A DNA stretch of 51,813 bases. Origin: Prolixibacteraceae bacterium (GTDB taxonomy: Bacteria > Bacteroidota > Bacteroidia > Bacteroidales > Prolixibacteraceae). Below are positions 27,001 through 36,109 of the stretch, in pieces. The notes beneath the pieces were generated by a model. That model was not told the DNA's origin. It made no database searches and saw nothing but the letters and a program-made list of their open reading frames with translations. Location of the stretch: positions 1-51,813 of the forward strand of contig JANQHI010000010.1 of the NCBI GenBank assembly GCA_028282705.1, given 5' to 3'. Both the position numbers and the translations under genes were made by a program. Each line of letters opens with the position of its first letter. The stretch's first letter is position 1.

Positions 27001-27942
27001 TAACCAGATGGAATCAAGCTCACAGTTATCATCTGCAATAATCCCAAAATGGCTGGTATCAAAAGCAGCCACCCCCTGATCATTCAAATAAACTAAAGCA
27101 GTGTCAGTGCATGTTATTGTTGGAGTAATTGTATCAAATAAAATAACAGCTGTCAATACTGAATCTTTATTATGGCTTGCATCAGCAGCATATAACCATA
27201 CATTGGTGGTATCCATATCTGCACAATTGAATGTGTCATTACTTAACCATATAGAGTCTACACTGCAATTATCCCAGGTTGAAATAGTAAAATAACCGGT
27301 ATCAATCCTTATACCTCCTGCTCCGTCCAGATAAGCCATAGCACTATCTGCTGATATAGTTGGAACAATGGTATCCAGGATTATAAGGTTGGCAATAGAA
27401 GAATCTGTATTCCCTGCAGAATCAATAGCATGAACCCACACTTCATTTGTGTCAAGAGCACAATTAAAAGTATCTTGAGATAACCACACTGAATCTACCC
27501 CACTGCAATTATCTGTAATGGTTAAGCCAAAGAAGCTGGTATCCACTTTAATTCCGCCATTGTTATCCAAATAAATTGTTGTATCATTGGAAAGGATGGT
27601 TGGTGGAGAAGTATCTTTTACAACAATATCAAAAGTACAGGAACCAGAGGCCTTTACTCCTGTTGTATCCCAAACCGTTATTGTCACAAATGTTGTATCA
27701 CTGTAAAACATTGCCCCAGACCCTGTCCCAGAACCAGAATCAATATCCACTCCATTGAATGTAAATAAATAGCTTATGCTATCAATTGTTGTAAAACCAG
27801 AGGTACTAGTAGTATCATAGGATGCAGTTCCTGAGTCACAAGCATTAACTATAATGTCATCAGGACAAATTACATTTTGAGCTAAGGTAATGTTTGAAGT
27901 CAAAAAGATAAGTAACCCCAATAGTTTAAAGGTCCGTTTCAT
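24070..27942 (-). CDS. T9SS-exported HYR/cadherin-repeat surface protein
   Basis: A 1290-residue secreted protein. It has a signal peptide (FKLLGLLIFLTSNITLAQ), then an HYR-like unit and five ~80-residue repeats at about 105-510 with the pattern LDxxG...DNCxxDSIWLSxDTFNC...GNxDS, one more HYR-like unit, four tandem-95/cadherin-like repeats at about 605-990 (INDPPVL, VNDEPF linkers; DYDPDGTSL), a dystroglycan-type cadherin domain (~995-1090), a carboxypeptidase-regulatory-like beta domain (~1095-1195) and a T9SS type A sorting domain at the end (LYPNPTNGQVNLEV, GMYFVRIKT, ITKKLILDKK). The sorting domain directs export across the outer membrane. Aspartate-rich repeats suggest calcium binding. 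An adhesive or structural role is inference. It has its own near-consensus promoter and terminator. Confidence 0.92.
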   Translation of the reverse strand: MKRTFKLLGLLIFLTSNITLAQNVICPDDIIVNACDSGTASYDTTSTSGFTTIDSISYLFTFNGVDIDSGSGTGSGAMFYSDTTFVTITVWDTTGVKASGSCTFDIVVKDTSPPTILSNDTTIYLDNNGGIKVDTSFFGLTITDNCSGVDSVWLSQDTFNCALDTNEVWVHAIDSAGNTDSSIANLIILDTIVPTISADSAMAYLDGAGGIRIDTGYFTISTWDNCSVDSIWLSNDTFNCADMDTTNVWLYAADASHNKDSVLTAVILFDTITPTITCTDTALVYLNDQGVAAFDTSHFGIIADDNCELDSIWLSQDTIYCPDDTLNQGWAYALDIHGNMDSAEAFVQVCDTIAPTTICRADTLYLDENGYALLDTDSINNGSIDNCWIDSMRLSKWEFNCEDLGLDTVTLYVWDHWGLVDSCQAEILIKDTLNPVVTCTDTTVYLNENGQVVIDTSFVISSVLDNCSIDSIYISDTLFTCADTGVNVVDIIAYDNSGNTDTCQANVEVRDTILPVITCPYGIIVQADNLSCDTVLIIDAPIVSDNCSSTEVSYTLTGATIDAGIGDIRDTFGTGVTNINWLVTDIDGNQAGCIQSVTTYTGLISVADSVTTYEDTGKAINPINNDMDCDDDIDPSTLIIIDSTKYGTLDVDEFTGTVSYIPEDNYSGMDSFGYKVWDDNGFVDSAMVYITIKPINDPPVLANENIVLDEDDVYNGTVLTAADTDIEGDSLTVSSDTLFVEPSNGTFTIDPDGSFTYTPNTNFFGDDMVVVTVCDSGTPVNQCGLDTVFITVNPVNDEPFIVNDTLIVDEDNSGTGDIVNDKDYDPDGTSLKATAWVLEPSHGTLDINSTGAYTYIPEPNYNGEDMAVLSVCDQDSPISSCANDTLFITINPVNDPPVLDNEYVEILEDSDASGDITNEGDSDPDGTGLIASSTLVVSPSHGTFTVTADGNYTYNPVENFNGNDMIVVSVCDSGIPGSACSNDTVFVTVTPVNDPPEVAQPLADVAMDLHETEIINLEGVFSDPDQGDELTYSATLLDGSNVPSWISFDATTQSFLIINPETKDHLGDTYVTVIATDGDGEIAFDVFKISVSQVYSISGKVITRTGSPPNKSVTLSSEEETGEPAPEVQMILKSGSANVDTVYTDDDGLYKFTGLEVKSYEVIVNVQFYTQDTTVIVELTEETPEVGDINFTIWLNSSVITDVEDLANVFEVNLYPNPTNGQVNLEVENNNFSGVQVLVYSSAGEMVFHKEYQYGELIRFDMSGNSSGMYFVRIKTDDSEITKKLILDKK

Positions 27943-27995
27943 ATTGTTGTAGTTTTTTGTTTGTCGAATCCAAGCCCAAGATAATCCTGGGACAT

Positions 27996-28025
27996 CAAAA
28001 GTATAATAAAAAAAGTTATTAACAA
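27996..28025 (-). promoter_or_regulatory. Near-consensus Bacteroidota promoter for the 1290-residue protein gene
   Basis: On the minus strand TTG (28025-28023) is followed by 19 bases and then TACTTTTG (28003-27996), fitting TTG-N19-TAnnTTTG exactly. The -7 box ends 53 bases upstream of the ATG, giving a leader of about 45 nt. This is the best promoter match in the window. Confidence 0.75.
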
Positions 28026-28652
28026 GGCTAATATGCTAATTTAATATGATTCAAAGGCATTCATTTTAAATTAGTTATAAACACACTGAAAAAGTAACCA
28101 AATCTTCCTTTGTTAATAACCATAACTTCAACATGATTAATTCATTATTTATTCTCATAATCATTTTTTGGGAAGATCTTCTCATGTTACTCATTTACAA
28201 AAATTTAGCTAGCACACTTAAAATACATTAGGTTTTAAAGGAATTTATTTTCAATAAAACTTACTTAACATAACTATAAAATCAGATTCCACTACTTTTT
28301 TCTTAAAAAGAAAGGGATTCCATCTCTGAATACCCTAAATGAGACGAAATCCCTAAAGTCCAACCAACTAAAGTAGAGCTATTGGCCTTCCTTCGAAGAG
28401 CTTGCAATACAGGCTTAACCTGATTTTATTTGTTACTAAACAGGCTACTAAAAAGCAAAAAATTGCATTTTAGCAGCTGCAATAAATACTTCAATAATAA
28501 ATACAGAAATCTTTAAAAGGAAATTAAGCGTCAGCGTAAAATTAGTAAAAAGAAGTATTAGTTGATTCAAAATTCAGAAAAAATACAAAAAGTGGTTATT
28601 TTAAACCTAGATTAAACCCATATATTCATTTGCATAAAATCGTTTAAAACGA
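28026..28652. other. Long gene-free gap with one sizeable hairpin
   Basis: This region between the two giant-protein genes has no supported gene. The only clear structure is an imperfect hairpin at 28313-28354: arms AGGGATTCCATCTC and GAGACGAAATCCCT pair at 12 of 14 positions around a 14-base loop. No T-tract follows it. A small RNA or a transposon remnant is possible but unsupported. Confidence 0.45.
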
Positions 28653-28685
28653 ATAAAAAGGCACTTAACCCAATGCTAAGTGCCT
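28653..28685 (-). terminator. Terminator of the 2381-residue T9SS protein gene
   Basis: On the minus strand AGGCACTTA/TAAGTGCCT forms a 9-bp stem with a 9-base loop, followed by TTTTATT. It lies about 26 bases after the stop codon at 28711. Confidence 0.85.
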
Positions 28686-28710
28686 AACCTTTTTTGTGAA
28701 TTGGTATATT

Positions 28711-31700
28711 TTACTTGCGGTCAACTACAAGTTTTTTGACCACTTCGTTACCATCAACATTAAGTTTTACAAAGTACATCCCGCTGACATGGCTGCCCAT
28801 GTCAAGCTGGAAGATACTGGCAGCTTCAATTGCCTGCTTTAAGATTTCTTTTCCTGTTATGTTTATTACCTGGATATTTATTTCTTCAACTTCAGGGAAA
28901 TCAACCTCAAAATTCACCACCCCTTTTGTTGGGTTAGGGAACATTTGTACATCAAACTTGTTTTCTGACAGGCCGTTTATGCCAGTGCAATGTTCTACAT
29001 CCAATTGGAATTGGTCTGTTGCAGTTAAGCCCCCAGCATCTGTTGCAAGTAAATTTATTGCATAAGAACCAGCATCATTAGGCCCTGGGGCTAGGATTAG
29101 CTTATTGTTTATAAATGTTGCCCAGGCTGGCAAAGTATCTGCATCAGACAGTGAACCTTCAATGGACAGGACATCACCATCAATGTCTTCAAATACTTTC
29201 ATCAAGGCATTTTGCACATCCAGTTCAAGACTGGTGCCTGAACATAGGGATTGGTCAGGAACTGGGTTGATGCAAACTGGGGTATCATTTACAGGTTCCA
29301 CTGTTACCACAAATGTTTCAACTTTTGTATCAACTCCCCCATTGGCAGTGCCCCCATCATCTTTGATGGTTACAGTTATGGTGGCTTTGCCATTTTCATC
29401 TGGGGCTATGCTTAAGCTAAGGCTGCCAGTGCCTGAGCCTGATGTGTAACCAAGCCCAATGTTTTCAACGAGCCCAATGTTATCTGCCCCTGCAAAAACT
29501 GAAATATCCTGAATCCCACAATCGTCCCCATACCCAATGCCAGACATGGATACCACCACCAGTGCAGGGTCTTCAGCAACTGTAATATCTGCAATGGCAT
29601 TAATGGTTGGTGCATCATTATGGCTTGATATGGTTACTGTAAAGCCCATGGTATCTGCATTGCCTGATGCATCAGTAGCTACCCATGTTTCAATGGTTGT
29701 GCCCAAAGGGAACTCCCCAGTTTCACCTAAACCTTCCAAGCTTGAATAAGTTATGTTGCATGCATCAGTGGCAATTATTTCAGGGTAATTATCCAAGGTT
29801 GTTGAACACACCCCAGGTTCCACCATTATATTTATATTTTCAACTTCAGTAAATACAGGTGCAATATTGTCCACAACTTCTACTGTTGACTTACACCACC
29901 CTTTATTGCCAGCTGCATCATATACAGAAAGTTTGATGCTGTTCTCCCCCAAATCATTGCAAGAAAACAGGTTGTCCTCAATTTCCATGGTTTCAATTTG
30001 GCAATTGTCAAAAGTGAGTGAATCTACCACCAGCTGTGCTTGGAAGACCATTGCATTTCCTGTTGAATCAAGCTCCACTACAATATCTGCACACCCTACA
30101 ACAGGCTTGCTTACATCTTCTACCACCACTTCTGCCATGCATGTATTTGTATTGCCATAAATATCAGTGGCAGTAACTGTAATGGTATCTGGGTTATTCA
30201 CATTTATACAGTTATATGAAATATTGCTGTACCCAAAAACCAAATCATCAAATGAAGAGCAATTGTCAGTGGTACCCTCAACCAATGCCAGCTTCTCTAC
30301 ATCATTAAAAACAAATTGCCCATTTTCCCATAGCCCCACTTCAATGTCATTGCATTGGATAACAGGCATAATGGTATCATAAATAGCCACATAGGCACTG
30401 CATGTATTTTTATTGCCACTTTTATCTTCAGCAGTTAATTGAACAGTTACCCCATCAAGACCTAGGCATGAAACAGCATAATTGTCCAACCTGGTTTTGT
30501 AAATCCCACAATTATCAAAAGTCCCATTGTCAACCATACCAACAGAAATTGCAGCTTCCCCATTTTCATCCAAATAAACAAGGGTATCCTTGCAAACTGG
30601 TGTGGGTAAAATGGTGTCATGCAGGGTTACATAGGCTTCACAGCTATCTATATTGCCATGTATATCTTCCACATAAAGGGTAACAGGGTGCATGGTGGCA
30701 GTGTCCAGTTGCTGCCCCACATTTAATAAACCAGGAGATTCAGCCATTGGTCCAACCCAGTTAAAATGTTTGTCTTCAGAGCCTGCCCCTTGCAATTGCA
30801 GGGAATTTCCAACTACAGTTGAAGAAGTTTCTTTTACCTGGATATCTGTTGCAACATCCCCTGTAGCTGGGCCATTGCTTGCTGTAACTTCACCTTCATA
30901 ACTTATAAAATCAAGCACATGCCTGTTGTCCTCTACCAAAGCAATGCCATCAGGGCCATTCTGGATATCAGGGATTTGGAATGCCAAAGCCCCATAGCCA
31001 TTAATTTCATTGGGGATAATCCCTGAAATGGAAATGGAATCATAAAACTCCCCATTGGAACCATTGTATAAGTATATGCTGTGCCCATTTAAACTTAGCC
31101 CAGCTGTACCTGCTATTTCCACAAACTCATTTATATCAGTTGATGCATTGTCATAATGGATTTCATTGATCCATAGGGCTTCTTTTGAAATGATTTCCCC
31201 ACAAGAAAAACTATCCCTGCTTAACTCCAGGGATTGGATGCCACATGCATCAACAGAGCCATTATCAATGTCAGCAGGGGTAATTGTAAACTCCCCATTG
31301 GCATCCATAAACACATCTATGTTTTTGCAGTACACATCAGGGGCAATGGTATCATACACTGTAACCAACGTTTTTGAGCTATCCACATTCCCATTTACAT
31401 CTTCTGCAACCAGGAATACTTCCACTCCTTCAAAAGCAACAATTTCCTGGTTTGTATTCAACAGGCCAGGGCTTTCAGCAAGTGGCCCATCCCATTCAAA
31501 ACCACCAGGGCTATTCCCTTTGCCTGACCTTTGCAAAGAAAACCCCATGCTTGTACTTGTTGTTTCTTTTACACCCACATCAACAGATAAAATACCTGAT
31601 GCAGGGCCATCAGTTGCTAAAAATGCACCTTCATAACTTATAAATTCAACCACATTCCCCCCTTCAACCAGGGCAAGGCCATCAGGGCCATTTTGCATCC

Positions 31701-34700
31701 CAGAAATGGAAAAAGAAAGGGCACCAAAGCCATCTTTTTCATTGGGGATAATGCCACCTAAACTTTCTATGCCATAATAAGTACCATTAGACCCATTATA
31801 TAAATAGATGTGGTAGGCAGACAAATCAATGCCAGCAGTACCAGCTATTTCTACAAACTCACCCACATCAGTTGAAGCATTGTCATAGTGGAATTCATTG
31901 ATCCACAAACTATTTATGCTTGCAACAGCCCCTATATCAGAACATGAAAACTGGCTTTTACTGACTGACAGCTGGCTAATACCACAATTATCAGTGCTAC
32001 CCATATCCAGGTTTGAATAAGTGATAGACCCTACACCTGAATGGCCTAAATAAACTGTGTCTTTTTTAGCCAAAACAATGGGGTTTAAAGTATCCAGCAC
32101 TGTTACAACTGCACTGCATGTTGATTTATTGGTATTGTTATCAGTAACTGTTAATACAACTGTATTTGCCCCAACTTCTGAACAATCAAAATTGGTACTG
32201 TCCAGTTGCAGGGAAGCTATGCCACAGGCATCAGTGCTGCCATTGTCAACCATGGCTGGTGTGATGGTTGCTTCCCCATTTGCATCCAGATAAACAGTTA
32301 AATTGGTACATTTTGCAACTGAGGAAACTGTATCCTGCACTGTTACAACTGCACTGCATGTTGATTCATTGGTGTTGTTATCAGTAACTGCTAATACAAC
32401 TGTGTTTGACCCTACTTCTGAGCAATCAAAACTGGTACTGTCCAGTTGCAGGGAAGCTATGCCACAGGCATCAGTACTGCCATTGTTGACCATTGCTGGT
32501 GTGATATCAACCCCACCATTTTCATCCAGATAAACAGTTAAATTGGTACATTTTGCTACTGGGGAAACTGTATCCTGTGCTGTTATAACAGCACTGCATG
32601 TTGATTCATTGCTATTGTTATCAGTAACTGTTAAAACAACAGTATTGGCCCCAACTTCAGAACAATCAAAATTGGTGCTGTCCAGTTGCAGGGAAGCTAT
32701 TCCACAGGCATCAGAGCTGCCATTGTCAACCATTGCTGGTGTAATAGTGGCTTCCCCATTTGCATCTAAATAAACTGAGGTATTTGAACAGGTTGCAGTT
32801 GGGTTGGTAGTATCCAAAACCTGGACAATAAAGGCACAAGAATCTGTATTTGATGAAGCATCAGTTGCTTTTATGGTTACAGATACATTACCTTGCCCTG
32901 TAATTTCTGTTCCTGCCAAAGGGCTTTGTACCACAGTTGGTGAAGGGTCAAAATTATCAGTTATTGTTGCTAAACCAGTATAATCTTTCAAAACAACTTT
33001 GCACTGGGCATTCAAATAATCCACCTGGTTTGAAGAGCAAATTACCTCAGGGGCAGTGGTATCAATCCCCATGCCTTCTACCACAAAGTTATAGGGGTTT
33101 TCATCCTCATCGTTATTTGCAATAGAAATTGTTGCAGTCCTCTTCCCTGTGGCAGTTGGGTTAAATTTGATGGAAAAATAGGTAAGCCCTACCAGTGACA
33201 CCAGGGATGGGTCAGGGTTGGCAACCAAAGTAAAGTCAGCAGTATGCCCAGTTATGGAAACATATGGTGAAACCCCATCCAGGGTTAAAGTGCCAGAACC
33301 TGTATTTGCAATTACAAATTGGTTGGTAATGCTGCCTGTTACCACATCCACATCACCAAAATCAGTAAGTTTGGCTGTGCTTGGGTTGGTATCCCCATCT
33401 GGAATGGAATTCCCATTTCCAGAAATACCTATTTCAGGAGATTCTACCCCTTTGCCCTTGATGGCAAAATTAAAGGTGCCCTCATCAGGGTCATCACTAA
33501 GTATGGTAATTTCAGCAAGCCTGTCACCAACAGCACCAGGGTTAAATTCCACATCAAAAAATGTGCTGTCACCAGCAGGGATTGTTTGTGAAGGTGTAGC
33601 AACAATACCAAAGTCAGCACTGTTTGTGCCAGAAAGGGTTATGTATGGAGATGTACCTGAAAGGGTAAGCCCTTTTGTACCAGTATTTTTAATTTTATAC
33701 CTAACTGTATCTTTTTGGAAAACAAAGTCCAGCTCACCAAAATCTGTACTATCTGTTGTTGAAGGGGTATTGTCATTATCCAGGATAACCTGATTGTTGC
33801 CCAGCACCTCAATATCAGGGGTAACAGTTCCATTCCCCTGAATTTTGAAATTGAAACTTCCTTCATCCCTATCATTACTATTGATATATACTTCTGTTTC
33901 CCTTGTACCCAAACCACTTGGATTAAAAGTAATTTCAAATTTGGTACTGTCACCTTCTACAATAGTGGTGGAAGGTATGGTTGTAACTTCAAAATCATTT
34001 ACCTGCCCCCCTTGTAAGGCTATGTATGGTGAACTACCAGAAAGTTCCAAATTGCCAGGTGCAGTATTTTTTATCCAGAAAGTATGGGTTTTTGTACCAG
34101 TAAGGGTGTCCACATCCCCAAAATCAGTATTGTCGGCTGTTGATGGGGTTATATCCTCATCAGAAATGGAATTTAAAAGCCCCAACACCCCTATTTCAGG
34201 AGACCTGGTATTTTCAGCACCTGGTGTTGGCCAGTCTATTGCATAATTATCTGTATTCCTTAAGCCACCAGCCCCATTAGCTATCCTTTGCATTGAATGG
34301 TTGGGGCTATTTCCATATTTGTCTTCATCAACCTGGCCTTGCCCTGAGTTTAAGAGGGGCAATATGCCAGCATCTTCCCCATGGCCATTGCCATATACAA
34401 TGGCATCAACCAAACCATCAGTTGTTACAGGGGTATCATTTGGGAAATCAGATTCATCCCCAACAAACAAGGCCACTGCATCAGGGCCATTTTGTATGGT
34501 GCCATTGCTAAAGGTAAGGTCAACCCCTGCCACACCAGAATTTCCCAATACAAAATAGCCATTGGCATCAGTGCTTTCTCCATCCATCCCTATTACTTTA
34601 TTTGACTGGTCATCAGCTCCATTGTAAAAAACAACAACCAGCCCATCTAAAGGGACAGCCCCATCTTCACTAAAAAGTTCCACAAACTCAAGGTTGTCTG

Positions 34701-35856
34701 TGCCAGGGGTATCAGCATCCACTTCGTTAATTAAAACTGCACTTATTTCTTGGTTGGCAGGGTTTCCACTTGCTATGGATGTTAAATATTTTTCTGTTGA
34801 AGGATCTCCATTATATTCACAGGCCATTACCCTATAGGTTGTTCCAGGGAATAACCCTGTCACAGTCACTGATGTTCCTGTACCATTATAAATACAATAC
34901 CAACCTGTTGCACCTATCTGGTCACCATCCCCAAAATTAGCGTTTGCTGTGTAGGTAGTTTTATCGTCTGGAGAAGCATTCCCTGAGCTTGCCTGGGCAA
35001 TAAATACTGCCCGTTTAGCCCCATTCCCAATGGTCCACCCCACACCCATTTGGGTTGTACCTACATTTGAGAAAGTAACTGTATGTGCTTGGGTTGTAGG
35101 TGCAGAAACTATTGTGATGGAAATTGTGGAAACAATTGACAATGCATCATTTAGGTTGTCATTGGGGCTTGTTGAACTTCCATTGTCACTTATGGATGTT
35201 ATTGTTGCAACCCTACTGGTTGTTGTAGGGCTTGCTACTGTATTTTTATAAGCTAGGGAATTAATCAAAGTTTGCATTAGTGCAGTAGAAATACCACCTG
35301 TTTTTGAAATAATAATTGTAGCTGTAGTGGATAGTAGTGAAACTGCTGCAGTCATTGAGTTGGTTGCAGTAGTTTCAGAATTGGTGTCTGTCAATTCCAC
35401 ATCAGTGCCATCGATATTTAGGATTTCATCTGAACCATCAGTAATATTTGTTATGGTTAGGATTAGTTGATCTATGGTTTGACCTGATTCAATGGTTGAA
35501 GCACTTGCACTTGAATATAACTCTTGGGCAGGCAAACCGTCAATATAAGTAGGGCTATCGCTAGTTGCAGTTAAAGTAGGCTCATCATTAGCACCTGACC
35601 AAGAAAGAATTTGAACATTAGAATATGTTGAACAAAATGAATAATTTTCATCATATTGAAAATATAGAGATGTGCCATTTATTGAGAAATCAAAAGACTG
35701 TCCACTATTTGTTAAGCTAAATGGAGATCCAAGGTTTTGATTATCTGAATAAAGCCCATCAAACACAATGGTATTTTGACTTTTAGTTATTGTAGAAATA
35801 ATAAATAATAAAAAGATTGTGGCAATAAACTTGTTTACAAAAAAGCTTTGGTTCAT
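28711..35856 (-). CDS. Giant T9SS-exported multidomain surface protein with nested lamin-tail domains
   Basis: The largest gene here encodes 2381 residues. In order: signal peptide (FLLFIISTITKS); an N-terminal beta-rich region; a fibronectin-like region; a lamin-tail-like domain (~370-545, VLINEVDADTPG); three choice-of-anchor-D domains (~550-925, each with SIPDGD/PSTA...TDFGDVD and GTFNF); a long array of HYR-like units from ~930 to ~2070 with LDxNGEATITPAMVDNGS and DACGI; cadherin-like segments; and a T9SS type A sorting domain (MFPNPTKGVVNFEV, VKKLVVDRK). Two further lamin-tail domains (~1317-1472 and ~1562-1715, LWINEFHYDNASTD / LWINEIHYDNASTD) are inserted inside HYR units. Three HYR units are near-identical at DNA level (32101-32820). 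Surface adhesion is inferred, not shown. Confidence 0.92.
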   Translation of the reverse strand: MNQSFFVNKFIATIFLLFIISTITKSQNTIVFDGLYSDNQNLGSPFSLTNSGQSFDFSINGTSLYFQYDENYSFCSTYSNVQILSWSGANDEPTLTATSDSPTYIDGLPAQELYSSASASTIESGQTIDQLILTITNITDGSDEILNIDGTDVELTDTNSETTATNSMTAAVSLLSTTATIIISKTGGISTALMQTLINSLAYKNTVASPTTTSRVATITSISDNGSSTSPNDNLNDALSIVSTISITIVSAPTTQAHTVTFSNVGTTQMGVGWTIGNGAKRAVFIAQASSGNASPDDKTTYTANANFGDGDQIGATGWYCIYNGTGTSVTVTGLFPGTTYRVMACEYNGDPSTEKYLTSIASGNPANQEISAVLINEVDADTPGTDNLEFVELFSEDGAVPLDGLVVVFYNGADDQSNKVIGMDGESTDANGYFVLGNSGVAGVDLTFSNGTIQNGPDAVALFVGDESDFPNDTPVTTDGLVDAIVYGNGHGEDAGILPLLNSGQGQVDEDKYGNSPNHSMQRIANGAGGLRNTDNYAIDWPTPGAENTRSPEIGVLGLLNSISDEDITPSTADNTDFGDVDTLTGTKTHTFWIKNTAPGNLELSGSSPYIALQGGQVNDFEVTTIPSTTIVEGDSTKFEITFNPSGLGTRETEVYINSNDRDEGSFNFKIQGNGTVTPDIEVLGNNQVILDNDNTPSTTDSTDFGELDFVFQKDTVRYKIKNTGTKGLTLSGTSPYITLSGTNSADFGIVATPSQTIPAGDSTFFDVEFNPGAVGDRLAEITILSDDPDEGTFNFAIKGKGVESPEIGISGNGNSIPDGDTNPSTAKLTDFGDVDVVTGSITNQFVIANTGSGTLTLDGVSPYVSITGHTADFTLVANPDPSLVSLVGLTYFSIKFNPTATGKRTATISIANNDEDENPYNFVVEGMGIDTTAPEVICSSNQVDYLNAQCKVVLKDYTGLATITDNFDPSPTVVQSPLAGTEITGQGNVSVTIKATDASSNTDSCAFIVQVLDTTNPTATCSNTSVYLDANGEATITPAMVDNGSSDACGIASLQLDSTNFDCSEVGANTVVLTVTDNNSNESTCSAVITAQDTVSPVAKCTNLTVYLDENGGVDITPAMVNNGSTDACGIASLQLDSTSFDCSEVGSNTVVLAVTDNNTNESTCSAVVTVQDTVSSVAKCTNLTVYLDANGEATITPAMVDNGSTDACGIASLQLDSTNFDCSEVGANTVVLTVTDNNTNKSTCSAVVTVLDTLNPIVLAKKDTVYLGHSGVGSITYSNLDMGSTDNCGISQLSVSKSQFSCSDIGAVASINSLWINEFHYDNASTDVGEFVEIAGTAGIDLSAYHIYLYNGSNGTYYGIESLGGIIPNEKDGFGALSFSISGMQNGPDGLALVEGGNVVEFISYEGAFLATDGPASGILSVDVGVKETTSTSMGFSLQRSGKGNSPGGFEWDGPLAESPGLLNTNQEIVAFEGVEVFLVAEDVNGNVDSSKTLVTVYDTIAPDVYCKNIDVFMDANGEFTITPADIDNGSVDACGIQSLELSRDSFSCGEIISKEALWINEIHYDNASTDINEFVEIAGTAGLSLNGHSIYLYNGSNGEFYDSISISGIIPNEINGYGALAFQIPDIQNGPDGIALVEDNRHVLDFISYEGEVTASNGPATGDVATDIQVKETSSTVVGNSLQLQGAGSEDKHFNWVGPMAESPGLLNVGQQLDTATMHPVTLYVEDIHGNIDSCEAYVTLHDTILPTPVCKDTLVYLDENGEAAISVGMVDNGTFDNCGIYKTRLDNYAVSCLGLDGVTVQLTAEDKSGNKNTCSAYVAIYDTIMPVIQCNDIEVGLWENGQFVFNDVEKLALVEGTTDNCSSFDDLVFGYSNISYNCINVNNPDTITVTATDIYGNTNTCMAEVVVEDVSKPVVGCADIVVELDSTGNAMVFQAQLVVDSLTFDNCQIETMEIEDNLFSCNDLGENSIKLSVYDAAGNKGWCKSTVEVVDNIAPVFTEVENINIMVEPGVCSTTLDNYPEIIATDACNITYSSLEGLGETGEFPLGTTIETWVATDASGNADTMGFTVTISSHNDAPTINAIADITVAEDPALVVVSMSGIGYGDDCGIQDISVFAGADNIGLVENIGLGYTSGSGTGSLSLSIAPDENGKATITVTIKDDGGTANGGVDTKVETFVVTVEPVNDTPVCINPVPDQSLCSGTSLELDVQNALMKVFEDIDGDVLSIEGSLSDADTLPAWATFINNKLILAPGPNDAGSYAINLLATDAGGLTATDQFQLDVEHCTGINGLSENKFDVQMFPNPTKGVVNFEVDFPEVEEINIQVINITGKEILKQAIEAASIFQLDMGSHVSGMYFVKLNVDGNEVVKKLVVDRK
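30700..31925 (-). repeat. Compound duplication: HYR unit with inserted lamin-tail domain
   Basis: Two ~727-730-bp compound units lie in tandem within the giant gene. Matching landmarks recur at that offset, for example GCATTGTCATAATGGA near 31145 and GCATTGTCATAGTGGA near 31875, and CAGCCATTGG near 30752 against CAGCAAGTGG near 31479. Each unit is one HYR repeat (~240 bp) split by a lamin-tail domain (~490 bp). Confidence 0.75.
32101..32820 (-). repeat. Three 240-bp tandem repeats inside the giant gene
   Basis: Units begin at 32101, 32341 and 32581 with TGTTACAACTGCACTGCATG or a close variant and have an exact 240-bp period, coding 80 residues each. Most of each unit is near-identical at DNA level, including synonymous sites, which suggests recent duplication or gene conversion. 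The third unit diverges at its right end. Confidence 0.9.
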
Positions 35857-36041
35857 GTCTTAGTTTTGTTAATTGATTTAAGGGTAAAATTGGCACTTTT
35901 TGGCGTGAGAATATTATATCTTAAGCGTAAATAGACCTTTTCTCATGGGATAAAATAATCTTAAACTCACCATTTGAAAGCATAATTTAAACTGGCAATA
36001 ATCACTAAAAATAATCTGTTCAGAGAAGCACAAATAATTAA

Positions 36042-36096
36042 AATAATGCCCTGATAAAACCTAAAACAATAATAATTCGTTTAACAGGGCATTATT
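36042..36096 (-). terminator. Long-loop inverted repeat after the tail-collar gene
   Basis: Perfect 12-bp arms AATAATGCCCTG (36042-36053) and CAGGGCATTATT (36085-36096) enclose a 31-base loop, starting 14 bases after the stop at 36110 on the minus strand. The AT-rich sequence following (TTTTAATTATTTG on the minus strand) could act as a T-tract. The large loop is unusual for an intrinsic terminator. Confidence 0.5.
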
Positions 36097-36109
36097 TAAA
36101 CCAACAAAT

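Noticed and set aside
29867-35251. Many long plus-strand frames opposite the giant T9SS gene
   Set aside because: They mirror the repeat period of the true gene and have Ser/Thr-rich low-complexity composition typical of antisense frames.
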